NCBI GenBank assembly: GCA_900321835.1
Contig: ONXQ01000015.1
Location: forward strand, 1 to 33,720
Source of the DNA: an uncultured Prevotellaceae bacterium
GTDB taxonomy: Bacteria > Bacteroidota > Bacteroidia > Bacteroidales > Bacteroidaceae
DNA: 33,720 nt
Reading direction: 5' to 3'
Under the pieces are notes generated by a model, which saw only the letters and a program-made list of their open reading frames with translations, did no database searches and was not told where the DNA came from. Shown here one piece after another: positions 8,293 through 16,521 of the stretch. Position 1 is the first letter of the stretch; each line of letters begins with the position of its first letter. Position numbers and translations under genes: made by a program.

Positions 8293-8392
8293 CAAGCGCT
8301 TGGAAAAAAACTTCTGAGCGCTCAGAAAAAAACGTCCGAGCGCTCAGACGAAAATTTCTGAGCGCTCGGACCTTTACGTGCGCACGTGCGCG
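8293..8392. repeat. 22-bp phased AGCGCT array, locus A, with conserved flank
   Basis: Four 11-bp near-palindromes begin at 8293, 8315, 8337 and 8359 (CAAGCGCTTGG, TGAGCGCTCAG, CGAGCGCTCAG, TGAGCGCTCGG). They are exactly 22 bp apart, with A/T-rich spacers such as ACGAAAATTTC. A 22-bp flank (8371-8392, starting CCTTTACG) follows. It contains the perfect palindrome ACGTGCGCACGT (8376-8387), and its reverse complement recurs next to locus C with three differences. The array lies between the 3' end of the GH2 gene and the recG start. Confidence 0.9.
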
Positions 8393-8415
8393 TATGTGAA
8401 TAAAGAATGTGTCGC

Positions 8416-11400
8416 CTATCGGCGGACGGTCTTCTTGCCGCCGCTGATGTAAACATGACCGTCGGCCGGAATGTTGTGGGTCGTAAGCCGGCGTCCGCCG
8501 AGGTCAAAGACGGGCTGCTCTCCTTGTCCTTCGTTCTTTGTTTGTACTTCTTTTACTCCTGTGGCTTCGGGGTCGGCCATGCGGACCATCGTGATGCCGG
8601 CGAGGTAGCACCAGTTGTTGCCGTTCTCGGCCGTGGCACGCATACCGAGGGTCAGCGTTTCGCCCTCCTTCAGGTCGATGACGACGCTGTAGAGGCCGTA
8701 GGTGTCGGTGGTGACGGGGGTGCTGACGTCGGTTCCGTTGCTCGATTTGGCGAAAAACTCAGTGCCGGCCTGTGGATTGCGGTCGTTGTCGCTGCCCGAC
8801 CAGAGGTTGGCGGCGCAGAAGGCTGCGATGCCGTAGCGACCGGCTGGCAGCGAGGTGATGTCCTGACGGAAGAAGTCGGCACCCGTCGGTGCGGCGCCCG
8901 ACCAGTAGGCCAGGCCCGTGCCGCTGTAGATGGCAGAGCCGAGTTTCGCCTCCGTATAACCGCCCGAGGCATTGCCGGGCACTTTCGCCCAGTTCACGCC
9001 GCCGAACTGCGGCACGGCGATGGTGCGGTCTTCGTAGTTGTGCTCAAAATCGAAGTCGCTGTCGTACTGGAGGTCCACGTTGTCGAGGGCGAACCAGTCG
9101 GCGTTGGTGTCGGCTGCAAACTGGATGAGGAAGGTGACAGCCTGCGGCTCAGACAGGGTGAACTGCATCGTGGCGTGTTGTGCCGCTGCGCCGTCGATGC
9201 TTGTCAGTTCAAGAGTCTCGCCGCCGATTGCAGCCGTGACGCCCGACATCGTGCCGTCGGTCTTGTAGTGGCTGCCACCTTGGTTAAAAGTTCCGTTATA
9301 GTCGAACGAAAGGGTGTAGTCGCCTGCGGGCAGGACTTTTGTGCTCTGCGAAATGCTCTGGCCCTGCAGCGTCGCGGCCGAGGTCCAGCCGACGAAGCAC
9401 TCCAGAAAGTTGGTCAGTGTAGCGTCGTTCCACGAGTTGCCGCGATACTTCATCATGTCGCTGTTGCTCACCGTCCATCCTTCGATGCTTCCCTTTTCAA
9501 ACAAAGGGTTTTTGAAGAACAGTTCGCTCATGTCCTTCGGCTTTTCCTGCAACTTGGCTTCCAGACGGACTGTGCCGGCCGTGCCGTTGGAGCGCACGAT
9601 GGCGAGCGCACGACCGCGGAAGGCTGTCGGAGTCAGCGTGCGGAAACTCTCCATGTCGTTCGGCGAACCGGTGCAGCAACCGAGGAGTTCGCCTGCGCCG
9701 ACATTGGTGACGTTGATTTTGGTCTCGCAGTCGCTCGTGACGACATTGCCCTCGTCGTCGATGAGTTCAATGGTCACATAAACGAGGTCGTTGAGGTTGG
9801 CTGAAATCTGATCTACGTCGTCGTCAAAGACGAAGCGCACACCCGTAGCCTTGCCGGTGGTTTTCAGCACAAATTCCTCGCCAGCCACTTCGTTGCCCGC
9901 GTTGTCGAGGTTGACCAGACGCAGTGTGCCGGGCTTGTAGGTGACGTTGAATCCGCACCAGAACGTGTTGCCGGGCGTGCCTTCGCCCACCACCTCGTCG
10001 TTCAGGTAGAGGCGCACACGCGGTGCACGGCTGTAGGCGTTGACGCTGAGCGTCTGTCCCTCCATGCCGGGATAAGTCCACGACTGCTCTTCGAGTTGCC
10101 AGCCCCACCAGTTCCACTGCGAACCCGTGGTCACGACGGCCATCGTCACCGGAGCCTCGCGCCAGACGATGTCCTTGTAGTACGACTGCGGCTTCTTCTG
10201 GCCGATGAGGTCAAGGTCGCCGCAATGTCCGTTGAACCACGGCCAGCCGGCGAAGAAAGGCGGTGCGGCGTCGGGCAGTGCTGCGCCGATGCCTGCTTCG
10301 CCCAGATAGTCCATCGCCGTCCAAACGAAGTCGCCGACGACGTAGGGCATACGCTCGACAAGGTCCCAGTTCTCCGCGATTTTTTTCGGATAACTCTCCA
10401 GGCCGCACATCACACGGTCGGGATATTTGCTGTGGTCGTATTCGTACTTGTCGTACATGTAGTTGTAGCCACCTACGTCGAGACTTTCGAAGGCGTTGTC
10501 CGACTGGGCATCCCAACTGCCGCTGGCAAAGTTCCACGCATCGCCGGCGTCCCATCCGCAGATGGCTGCGGTGACGGGTCGGGTGGTGTCGTATTTCAGG
10601 ACGTCAGCACGCAGGCGGGCAGCAGCAGCCTTTCCTTCGGGCTCGATGCGTCCCGGAATTTCGTTGCCGATACTCCACATGATGATGGAGGGATGGTTAC
10701 GGTCGCGGCGCAACATGACAGCCATGTCGTCGTCGCTGTGGGTGGCGAAATAGTTGTGGTAGTCCTCGTTGTTCTTCTGCAGCAGCCACTGGTCGAAACA
10801 TTCGTCGATGACCATGAGGCCGAGCGAGTCGCAGACGTCGAGGAAGTGTTCCGAAGGCAGATTGTGACTGCAGCGCACGGCATTGTAGCCCAGGGCCTTG
10901 ATGAGCCGCAGTTTGCGCACTTCGGCCTTGTCGAACGCAGCAGCGCCGAGCATACCGTTGTCGTGGTGGACGCAGCCGCCCTTGATGAGGGTGTTCACGC
11001 CGTTCAGCAGGAATCCCTCGGTGGCATTGAACCGGAGTGTACGGAAGCCGAAACGCTTCTGGAACGTGTCCACCGTGTTGCCTTTGTCGTCCTTGATGCT
11101 GACGACGGCGGTGTAGAGATAGGGCGATTCGGGACTCCAGGTCTTGGCACCCTCGACCGTCAGATGCTGGCTGACGTCCTTGTCCGTGGCGGGTTGTACG
11201 CCCGAGAAGTCGCTGCTGCCTTCGGTGACGGGGTTGCCGTTGGCGTCGAGAATCTTCACGTCGAGACTGCCTGCGAAATCGGCGTCCGTCGCATTGTGGA
11301 CGATGGTGCTGACTGCCACGTGGCGGTTGTCAGACGTCTGGATGTACGTGTCCCATTCGTCGAGATATGTGCGGCTCGTCTGCAGCATCCACACGTGGCG

Positions 11401-11937
11401 GTAGATGCCGCTGCCGCCGTACCAACGGGTGTTGTTGCCCATGTTCTGCACGCAGACGACGATGTTGTTCTTGCCGTGGTGCAACCTTTGGGTTGCGTCG
11501 AACTTGAACGACGTGTAGCCATAGACGTTTTCGTAGCAGAGCGAACCGTTGACATAGACCCAGGCGTGGTAGTAGGCCCCTTCGAAGTAGAGTTCGATGC
11601 GGCCCTGCAGGTCGTCGCTCGTCACGTTGAGCGACTTCTGGTACCAGCCTTCGCCACCTACGGTGAAGCCTGTCTGATAGCCGCCTACGCTGTTGGTCGA
11701 GAAGGGTCCGACGACACGTCCGCCGGCCTTCTCGGCAGCCTCCGTCTCGACGCTCCAGTCGTGGGGCAGGTCGAGCGAACGCCACGAGTCGGCCGCCGAC
11801 GCATTGTTGATGGCGGCCTTGCCGTCGCCGTAAAGAAATTTCCAGTCGCTGTCGATGCACTGCTTCCGCTGTGCCGACGCAGTGAGTGTGGTCATGAGGC
11901 ACAGCACGACTGCCCACAGAATGTTTTTCCTATTCAT
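8416..11937 (-). CDS. Secreted GH2-family beta-galactosidase with T9SS-like tail
   Basis: A 1173-residue exported glycoside hydrolase. Signal peptide 1-22 (ending TASAQ). The N-terminal sugar-binding domain contains DLPHDWSVE (56-64), and an immunoglobulin-like domain follows. The TIM-barrel then carries NHPSIIMWSIGNEIP, with acid/base Glu426, and MCGLESYPKK, with probable nucleophile Glu514. A DUF4982-like beta domain follows at about 610-700. Residues about 790-1130 hold two further beta-rich, carbohydrate-binding-like segments. The C-terminus VFDLGGRRLTT...HVYISGGKKTVRR resembles a T9SS sorting signal, implying cell-surface export. It should release terminal beta-galactosyl units from plant or host glycans; beta-glucuronidase-type activity is possible in this family. 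No SusC/D neighbours are present. The ATG at 11937 is supported by the signal peptide. Confidence 0.85.
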   Translation of the reverse strand: MNRKNILWAVVLCLMTTLTASAQRKQCIDSDWKFLYGDGKAAINNASAADSWRSLDLPHDWSVETEAAEKAGGRVVGPFSTNSVGGYQTGFTVGGEGWYQKSLNVTSDDLQGRIELYFEGAYYHAWVYVNGSLCYENVYGYTSFKFDATQRLHHGKNNIVVCVQNMGNNTRWYGGSGIYRHVWMLQTSRTYLDEWDTYIQTSDNRHVAVSTIVHNATDADFAGSLDVKILDANGNPVTEGSSDFSGVQPATDKDVSQHLTVEGAKTWSPESPYLYTAVVSIKDDKGNTVDTFQKRFGFRTLRFNATEGFLLNGVNTLIKGGCVHHDNGMLGAAAFDKAEVRKLRLIKALGYNAVRCSHNLPSEHFLDVCDSLGLMVIDECFDQWLLQKNNEDYHNYFATHSDDDMAVMLRRDRNHPSIIMWSIGNEIPGRIEPEGKAAAARLRADVLKYDTTRPVTAAICGWDAGDAWNFASGSWDAQSDNAFESLDVGGYNYMYDKYEYDHSKYPDRVMCGLESYPKKIAENWDLVERMPYVVGDFVWTAMDYLGEAGIGAALPDAAPPFFAGWPWFNGHCGDLDLIGQKKPQSYYKDIVWREAPVTMAVVTTGSQWNWWGWQLEEQSWTYPGMEGQTLSVNAYSRAPRVRLYLNDEVVGEGTPGNTFWCGFNVTYKPGTLRLVNLDNAGNEVAGEEFVLKTTGKATGVRFVFDDDVDQISANLNDLVYVTIELIDDEGNVVTSDCETKINVTNVGAGELLGCCTGSPNDMESFRTLTPTAFRGRALAIVRSNGTAGTVRLEAKLQEKPKDMSELFFKNPLFEKGSIEGWTVSNSDMMKYRGNSWNDATLTNFLECFVGWTSAATLQGQSISQSTKVLPAGDYTLSFDYNGTFNQGGSHYKTDGTMSGVTAAIGGETLELTSIDGAAAQHATMQFTLSEPQAVTFLIQFAADTNADWFALDNVDLQYDSDFDFEHNYEDRTIAVPQFGGVNWAKVPGNASGGYTEAKLGSAIYSGTGLAYWSGAAPTGADFFRQDITSLPAGRYGIAAFCAANLWSGSDNDRNPQAGTEFFAKSSNGTDVSTPVTTDTYGLYSVVIDLKEGETLTLGMRATAENGNNWCYLAGITMVRMADPEATGVKEVQTKNEGQGEQPVFDLGGRRLTTHNIPADGHVYISGGKKTVRR

Positions 11938-11971
11938 ACGAAAATGATAACAGATTAGTTTTTCTCGGATG

Positions 11972-11979
11972 CAAAATTA
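11972..11979 (-). promoter_or_regulatory. Probable -7 box of the GH2 gene
   Basis: TAATTTTG on the minus strand fits TAnnTTTG and sits 34 bp before the start codon. No TTTG lies at the preferred 19-20 bp spacing; the nearest TTG leaves 17 bp, so expression may depend on an activator. Confidence 0.5.
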
Positions 11980-12103
11980 CGGCTTTTCTGACAAATCAAC
12001 AATCATAAATCGTTCATTTTTTAACAAAAAATGCTCATTGCAACCACTCAACCCCTTTTGCGCAACAAATTTGCTAAGGTTGGGGTAGGGATGCGTGTGA
12101 AGC

Positions 12104-12175
12104 GTAGATGAAAGGAATTTCGTCCGCAGACGAAAAAAATTTCGTCCGCAGTTGAAAAAAATTTCGTCCTTTTCA
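12104..12175. repeat. 22-bp periodic repeat, locus G (spacer-type variant)
   Basis: AATTTCGTCC occurs at 12116, 12138 and 12160, exactly 22 bp apart. The units are joined by GCAGACGAAAAA / GCAGTTGAAAAA, with a degenerate partial unit at 12104-12115. The spacer sequence matches that of the AGCGCT arrays (ACGAAAATTTCGTC), but the AGCGCT core is replaced by CGCAG. This lies in the 570-bp divergent region between the GH2 gene and the first gdh (11938-12507). Apart from this array and the promoters I see only AT-rich DNA and no gene there. Confidence 0.8.
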
Positions 12176-12363
12176 TCCACAGTCCAAATTTTGTTCATCT
12201 GCCCCTGCCATTCGTCCGACATCCCTTACACCTATTTTATATATACGCGCGCGAAGCAATGCCTCACAACCTCTCATCCACCCGCCTGCTGCTCTCTGCA
12301 CGGCTGGAAAAAACGGCAAAATGAAATATTTTTCAATCTTTTATAAGATTTTTGTAAGATTTT

Positions 12364-12394
12364 TTTGTGGTTTTGTTGAAAGTTGTTAACTTTG
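12364..12394 (+). promoter_or_regulatory. Bacteroidetes-type promoter of the first glutamate dehydrogenase gene
   Basis: TTTG at 12364-12367, 19-bp spacer, TAACTTTG at 12387-12394, matching the consensus. It predicts a 5' leader of about 105 nt before the ATG at 12508, long enough to hold post-transcriptional control. No recognisable riboswitch is seen. Confidence 0.8.
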
Positions 12395-12507
12395 TGGGCG
12401 AAAACGGAAAGCGAAAAGATTTTATTTTCGTCAAAAACGTATCAAAACGTCACAAAACAGACACAAAACAACACAACAATCATTATTAACCCCAAAACGA
12501 AACAAGT

Positions 12508-13848
12508 ATGGATGCAAAAAAAGTATTGGAAGACCTCAAGCGTCGTTTCCCGAATGAACCTGAATACCATCAGGCCGTAGAAGAAGTTCTCGGAACCATC
12601 GAGGAAGAGTATAACAAACACCCTGAGTTCGACAAGGTGAACCTGATCGAACGCCTCTGCATCCCCGACCGAGTATATCAGTTCCGCGTCACATGGATGG
12701 ACGACAAGGGCAACATCCAGACGAACATGGGCTACCGCGTGCAGCACAACAACGCCATCGGCCCCTACAAAGGCGGTATCCGTTTCCACGCCAGCGTGAA
12801 CCTCGGAATCCTGAAGTTCCTCGCCTTCGAACAGACGTTCAAGAACTCGCTGACCACACTGCCGATGGGCGGTGGCAAAGGCGGAAGCGACTTCTCGCCC
12901 CGCGGCAAGTCGAACGCCGAAGTGATGCGTTTCTGCCAGGCATTCATGCTGGAACTCACCCGTCACATCGGTCCGGACGTCGATGTGCCGGCAGGTGACA
13001 TCGGTGTCGGCGGTCGCGAAGTCGGCTATATGTTCGGCATGTATAAGAAACTCACACGCGAATTCTCCGGCGTGCTCACAGGCAAGGGCCTCGAATTCGG
13101 CGGCTCGCTCATCCGTCCCGAAGCCACGGGTTACGGCAACGTCTATTTCCTCCGCGCCATGCTCCGCACCAAAGGCGACAGCATCGAAGGCAAGAAAGTG
13201 CTCATCAGCGGTGCAGGCAACGTGGCACAGTACTGCGCCGAGAAGATTCTGCAACTGGGCGGCAAGGTGATGACCATGAGCGACAGCGACGGTTACATCT
13301 ACGACCCCGACGGCATCGACCGCGAGAAACTCGACTACATCATGGAACTGAAGAACCTCTACCGCGGCCGCATCCGCGAGTATGTGGACCAGTATCCCAC
13401 CGCCAAGTACGTGGGCGACGGAGCCAAACCCTGGTTCGAAAAGGCCGACATCGCCTGCCCCTGCGCCACACAGAACGAACTCAACGAAGAGGCAGCCAAG
13501 GCCCTCGTAGCCAACGGCGTCATCGCTGTGGCCGAAGGTGCGAACATGCCCTCCACGCCCGGAGCCATCAAGGTGTTCCAGGAAGCCAAGATACTCTATT
13601 CACCGGGCAAGGCTAGCAACGCCGGCGGTGTGAGCGTCAGCGGCCTCGAAATGTCGCAGAACTCCGAGCGCCTCAGTTGGAGTGCCGAGGAAGTGGACCA
13701 GAAACTCCTCTGGATCATGGAGAACATCCACGAGAACTGCGTCAAGTACGGCACCGAGCCCGACGGCTACGTCAACTACGTCAAAGGTGCCAACATCGCC
13801 GGCTTCATGAAGGTCGCCAAGGCCATGATGGCACAGGGAATCGTGTGA
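12508..13848 (+). CDS. gdhA: Glutamate dehydrogenase, hexameric type, NADP-like site
   Basis: A 446-residue cytoplasmic enzyme interconverting 2-oxoglutarate plus ammonium and glutamate. Family motifs are intact: YKGGIRFHASVN, the catalytic-lysine region MGGGKGGSDFSPRGKS, the catalytic-aspartate region PAGDIGVGGREVGY, and the Rossmann loop SGAGNVAQ. After the second Rossmann strand the coenzyme loop reads MSDSDGYIYD. The SDS signature resembles NADP-dependent enzymes such as E. coli GdhA (SDSSG), so I infer a preference for NADPH and an ammonia-assimilating role. A second paralogue lies about 3.4 kb downstream on the other strand with a different loop. It has its own strong promoter and a GC-rich terminator, so it is monocistronic. 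Confidence 0.93.
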   Translation: MDAKKVLEDLKRRFPNEPEYHQAVEEVLGTIEEEYNKHPEFDKVNLIERLCIPDRVYQFRVTWMDDKGNIQTNMGYRVQHNNAIGPYKGGIRFHASVNLGILKFLAFEQTFKNSLTTLPMGGGKGGSDFSPRGKSNAEVMRFCQAFMLELTRHIGPDVDVPAGDIGVGGREVGYMFGMYKKLTREFSGVLTGKGLEFGGSLIRPEATGYGNVYFLRAMLRTKGDSIEGKKVLISGAGNVAQYCAEKILQLGGKVMTMSDSDGYIYDPDGIDREKLDYIMELKNLYRGRIREYVDQYPTAKYVGDGAKPWFEKADIACPCATQNELNEEAAKALVANGVIAVAEGANMPSTPGAIKVFQEAKILYSPGKASNAGGVSVSGLEMSQNSERLSWSAEEVDQKLLWIMENIHENCVKYGTEPDGYVNYVKGANIAGFMKVAKAMMAQGIV

Positions 13849-13868
13849 CATCTTAAAGATATTTAACT

Positions 13869-13903
13869 AACGCCGCCGTTCTCAATGGGAGGACGGCGGC
13901 GTT
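13869..13903 (+). terminator. Hairpin terminator after the first gdh
   Basis: A perfect 11-bp stem (AACGCCGCCGT at 13869-13879 and its complement at 13893-13903) with a 13-nt loop, 20 nt beyond the stop codon. The tract after it is only weakly T-rich. It marks the boundary between the GC-rich gdh unit and the AT-rich island. Confidence 0.75.
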
Positions 13904-13948
13904 GCTTGATAACGATTAATTAGGAATAAACTATTATTTTTGTTATAA

Positions 13949-14326
13949 TTATAAAAGTTTCGTTAAAGATGAATGGGAGAGAATACAATAAAATAATCCA
14001 TGAATTTTCGATAAGTACTTTTCTAGTTCCCATGTTAAATTGTTCCCTTGCTTCTTTTTGCAGCTCTTTAACACTTCCAATTCAAGTAATAATGTCCTTT
14101 GTGAGTCATAAATAAAACGATAGTCATTTAAGGTAACGTAAGCAGGCTGATATTTTTCAATAAGTTCATCTGCTACATCATACATACGTTTTGCACTATA
14201 ATAGAATTTACTTGCATCGGGAGGATAAATATGACCATTTGATCTTTCTTTTCCATAAGTTGCAGAATCTAGATCTGAATATAATCGAGCAATCTCCTGC
14301 ACTAATTGTTCTTCTGTTTGTTTCAT
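13949..14326 (-). CDS. Hypothetical protein of the AT-rich island
   Basis: A 125-residue protein that I do not recognise. It is soluble, charged and probably mostly helical (EEQLVQEIARLYSDLD; RMYDVADELIEKY; LLLELEVLKSCKKK), with no signal peptide or membrane segment. The ATG at 14326 begins a well-formed helix. It follows the 574-residue gene by 67 bp with no TAnnTTTG box between them, so the two are probably one transcript. Codons are strongly A/T-ending, unlike the GC-rich genes on either side, which suggests recent transfer. As a small helical partner of a larger unknown protein it could be an immunity or accessory factor, but this is speculation. Confidence 0.6.
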   Translation of the reverse strand: MKQTEEQLVQEIARLYSDLDSATYGKERSNGHIYPPDASKFYYSAKRMYDVADELIEKYQPAYVTLNDYRFIYDSQRTLLLELEVLKSCKKKQGNNLTWELEKYLSKIHGLFYCILSHSSLTKLL

Positions 14327-14393
14327 AATACTATTATTAACTTTTTCTTTTTTCTAAACTTATTGACAAAACAAAAAATTAGAATCTATTATT

Positions 14394-16118
14394 TCACTCT
14401 CCTACTATATCCCAATCTTTCAACTGGTTAACAACATCAAGGTACTCTTGCAAACTTGTCTTTTGAAAGAATACCCCTGTCATATAAGATACTAAATCTT
14501 CATTATATGTGTTATCTAAATTTAGGAAGGAATCAATAAGTTCCTTATCATTGATGATTCTAATCATATCCTTCTCACTCTCAATGTGATGTCCTGTAAA
14601 AAAAGTTAAACCATTCCAGACTTGATTACGATGGTCTTCTTCCAAATACCCTCCGTCTGATTCACAATATGTGCCACCAATAGTTATGTCTATAGACTTA
14701 AGATACTTTGCTAATTCATAGGTCAATGGAATATTTTTACGTGAAAACATTTCATCCCATTTGGTAATTACTCTATAGTAATGGTAATTTGTATCTGGTG
14801 TTCGTTGCATACCAATGAATATGTTTTTAATTGGTACTGACCAATTATGCAAATTATCTTTAATATTATCAATAGTAAACTCCAAACTTAATTCGTCGTA
14901 ATCGAAATCCTGAGCATAGGTTACGATGTCCCAAAATTTTTCATCTTTAATATGTGGTTGAGCCAACTCTCTTACATTTGGTATCTGCAAAAAAACTTTA
15001 TGCAACTTTTTATAATCCTCAATGCTATACCAAAAGTCATCATCTAGTTGTAAATAACAATATAACTTTTCAGCATCCCATTCAAAATATTCATTATCTA
15101 ATAAGTATTCTACATCATAACATTGATAATGTTCTTTTCCTGGTATATATTTCTTATCATGGTAAAGTAAATATCTACAAAATAAATTCATGACATATTT
15201 ATTCCATTTGAATTTACATTTTTTTAAAACCTCTTTCCAATCTAATACGTCTTTATGCTCATAAAGAAATCTATTCGACAAGAACCCCAGATTTTCATAT
15301 TTTGTAAGTTTCTTACTAGAATAATCATCATATGGATAAATTGGGCCATTCTCATATTCTTTATAAGGAACATATTTGTCATATTTAACCAGCATATCCT
15401 CATCCCAAATAATATTTGAATCATCCATAAGGCGTTCCCAAATAATCTGATCTTTATATTTTTCTACCAAGTCATAAGTCCATTCGATTTGTTTATATAA
15501 TGGATAGTAAGCAAAGATTCCGTACTTTTGAATATTTTCAATAATTAATGGCTGGTTATTAGCAAATCCACTCAAGCCAATATATCCCCATTTCGATATA
15601 GCATCGGCTTTTGCGTAAAAATTATAATTATTGTTTTTCAAAAACTCATGTTTGCTTTCCATCCAATTGATATATGCTATGGCTTCATCTCCTTTAAGTC
15701 TGGGAAAATCTTTCGGAAAAAAAATGTCTCCAACAATGTCATAATGAAGCATAAGCAATCTCCCTATTTGAGAAGTAAGGCAATATCTACCACAAGTATT
15801 GCTTATATCAAATATTTCAAAACCTTCGCTTATCAAGTCGGTGAAATTACCATCGCGAAGTTTAATTTCAGCAAAATTTGTATTCCAACGACTATCTGGA
15901 ATTCGTTTACTCCCATCACTGTTAATAAGATAAACTTCCCCTTTGTATGTTTGAATATATTTAGGATTGGTATCTTTGGGAGTATATAAAACCAATTTAT
16001 CATCATGTTTTTCAACCATCTTATTTTTGATAAGCCATCCAACTATTGTAGCATGATACTTTATCATACTATAGAATAATTGTATGTCGTTCAATATAAT
16101 ACTATTTTGACGATTCAT
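14394..16118 (-). CDS. Large hypothetical protein with W/KY-type repeats, AT-rich island
   Basis: A 574-residue protein without recognisable catalytic motifs, signal peptide or membrane segments. It is rich in Tyr, Trp, Asp, Lys and Asn. The middle carries loosely repeated segments of the pattern W..DLVEKYKD...W..L...NIIWDEDMLVKYDKY, reminiscent of uncharacterised Bacteroidetes proteins built of repeats with the theme 'EKYKDKWDW'. Such a solenoid could bind protein or nucleic acid, but the function is unknown. It has its own promoter (16168-16137) and is followed by the 125-residue gene. The strong A/T bias and lack of relation to the flanking gdh and comF genes mark it as likely horizontally acquired cargo; there is no integrase or direct repeat visible. 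Confidence 0.65.
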   Translation of the reverse strand: MNRQNSIILNDIQLFYSMIKYHATIVGWLIKNKMVEKHDDKLVLYTPKDTNPKYIQTYKGEVYLINSDGSKRIPDSRWNTNFAEIKLRDGNFTDLISEGFEIFDISNTCGRYCLTSQIGRLLMLHYDIVGDIFFPKDFPRLKGDEAIAYINWMESKHEFLKNNNYNFYAKADAISKWGYIGLSGFANNQPLIIENIQKYGIFAYYPLYKQIEWTYDLVEKYKDQIIWERLMDDSNIIWDEDMLVKYDKYVPYKEYENGPIYPYDDYSSKKLTKYENLGFLSNRFLYEHKDVLDWKEVLKKCKFKWNKYVMNLFCRYLLYHDKKYIPGKEHYQCYDVEYLLDNEYFEWDAEKLYCYLQLDDDFWYSIEDYKKLHKVFLQIPNVRELAQPHIKDEKFWDIVTYAQDFDYDELSLEFTIDNIKDNLHNWSVPIKNIFIGMQRTPDTNYHYYRVITKWDEMFSRKNIPLTYELAKYLKSIDITIGGTYCESDGGYLEEDHRNQVWNGLTFFTGHHIESEKDMIRIINDKELIDSFLNLDNTYNEDLVSYMTGVFFQKTSLQEYLDVVNQLKDWDIVGE

Positions 16119-16136
16119 CTATAAAGTATTTTAATG

Positions 16137-16168
16137 CAAAGGTACAATTATTTTTCCAAAAAAGCAAA
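16137..16168 (-). promoter_or_regulatory. Promoter of the AT-rich island operon
   Basis: On the minus strand: TTTG at 16168-16165, 20-bp spacer, TACCTTTG at 16144-16137. The ATG of the 574-residue gene is 19 bp downstream. It shows the island genes carry a host-type promoter. Confidence 0.7.
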
Positions 16169-16204
16169 ACAAGCTTAATTTTAGTTGAATGTAGAAAAAA
16201 GTGC

Positions 16205-16399
16205 TCACTCCCATATAGAGAAAAAGCATATATAATCTTCTATAAAAAATGGAAATAATGCAGAAATATAGGCGTATTTACACCAGATTCTACTTTTAAT
16301 AATATTTTGCAGGCAATGATGGAAACGTAGAGGGTCGTATGGTGACGACATCAATCTTTCAAACATCCTATTGGTATATCTTACTTTGTGCGTTCGCAT
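16205..16399 (-). pseudogene. Possible small ORF or gene remnant in the AT-rich island
   Basis: An open frame of about 64 codons from the ATG at 16399 (longer from a TTG at 16432). It begins MRTHKVRYTNRMFERLMSS and contains SSPYDPLRFHHCLQNIIKSR before a hydrophobic C-terminus. The first part looks like real protein; the end looks like read-through into non-coding DNA. It could be the 5' fragment of a gene cut by the island's formation. The rest of 16119-16521 holds the island promoter and otherwise nothing I can identify. Confidence 0.25.
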
Positions 16400-16521
16400 A
16401 TAATCAAATTGTTCATCAATCGTAAGAAGCAATGAATCTGAAAATCTGATAACAAGTGAAATATTATAATATTTTTCTACAATTTGGTTGTTTGCTTAGC
16501 TTTGTTTGGTTGTTTGGCAAA

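Noticed and set aside
8293-8369. AGCGCT arrays as a CRISPR array
   Set aside because: Repeats are 11 bp, spacers 11 bp and similar to each other, always four units, and there are no cas genes.
10096-11958. 620-codon plus-strand frame opposite the GH2 gene
   Set aside because: Mirror of a well-conserved glycosidase frame; valine/alanine-rich composition without motifs.
11977-12222. 81-codon minus-strand frame in the GH2/gdh intergenic region
   Set aside because: It is read through the 22-bp repeat array (repeated FF.LRTKF-like residues) and overlaps the GH2 promoter.
14954-15193. 79-codon plus-strand frame in the AT-rich island
   Set aside because: Antisense to the 574-residue gene, no start signals or motifs.
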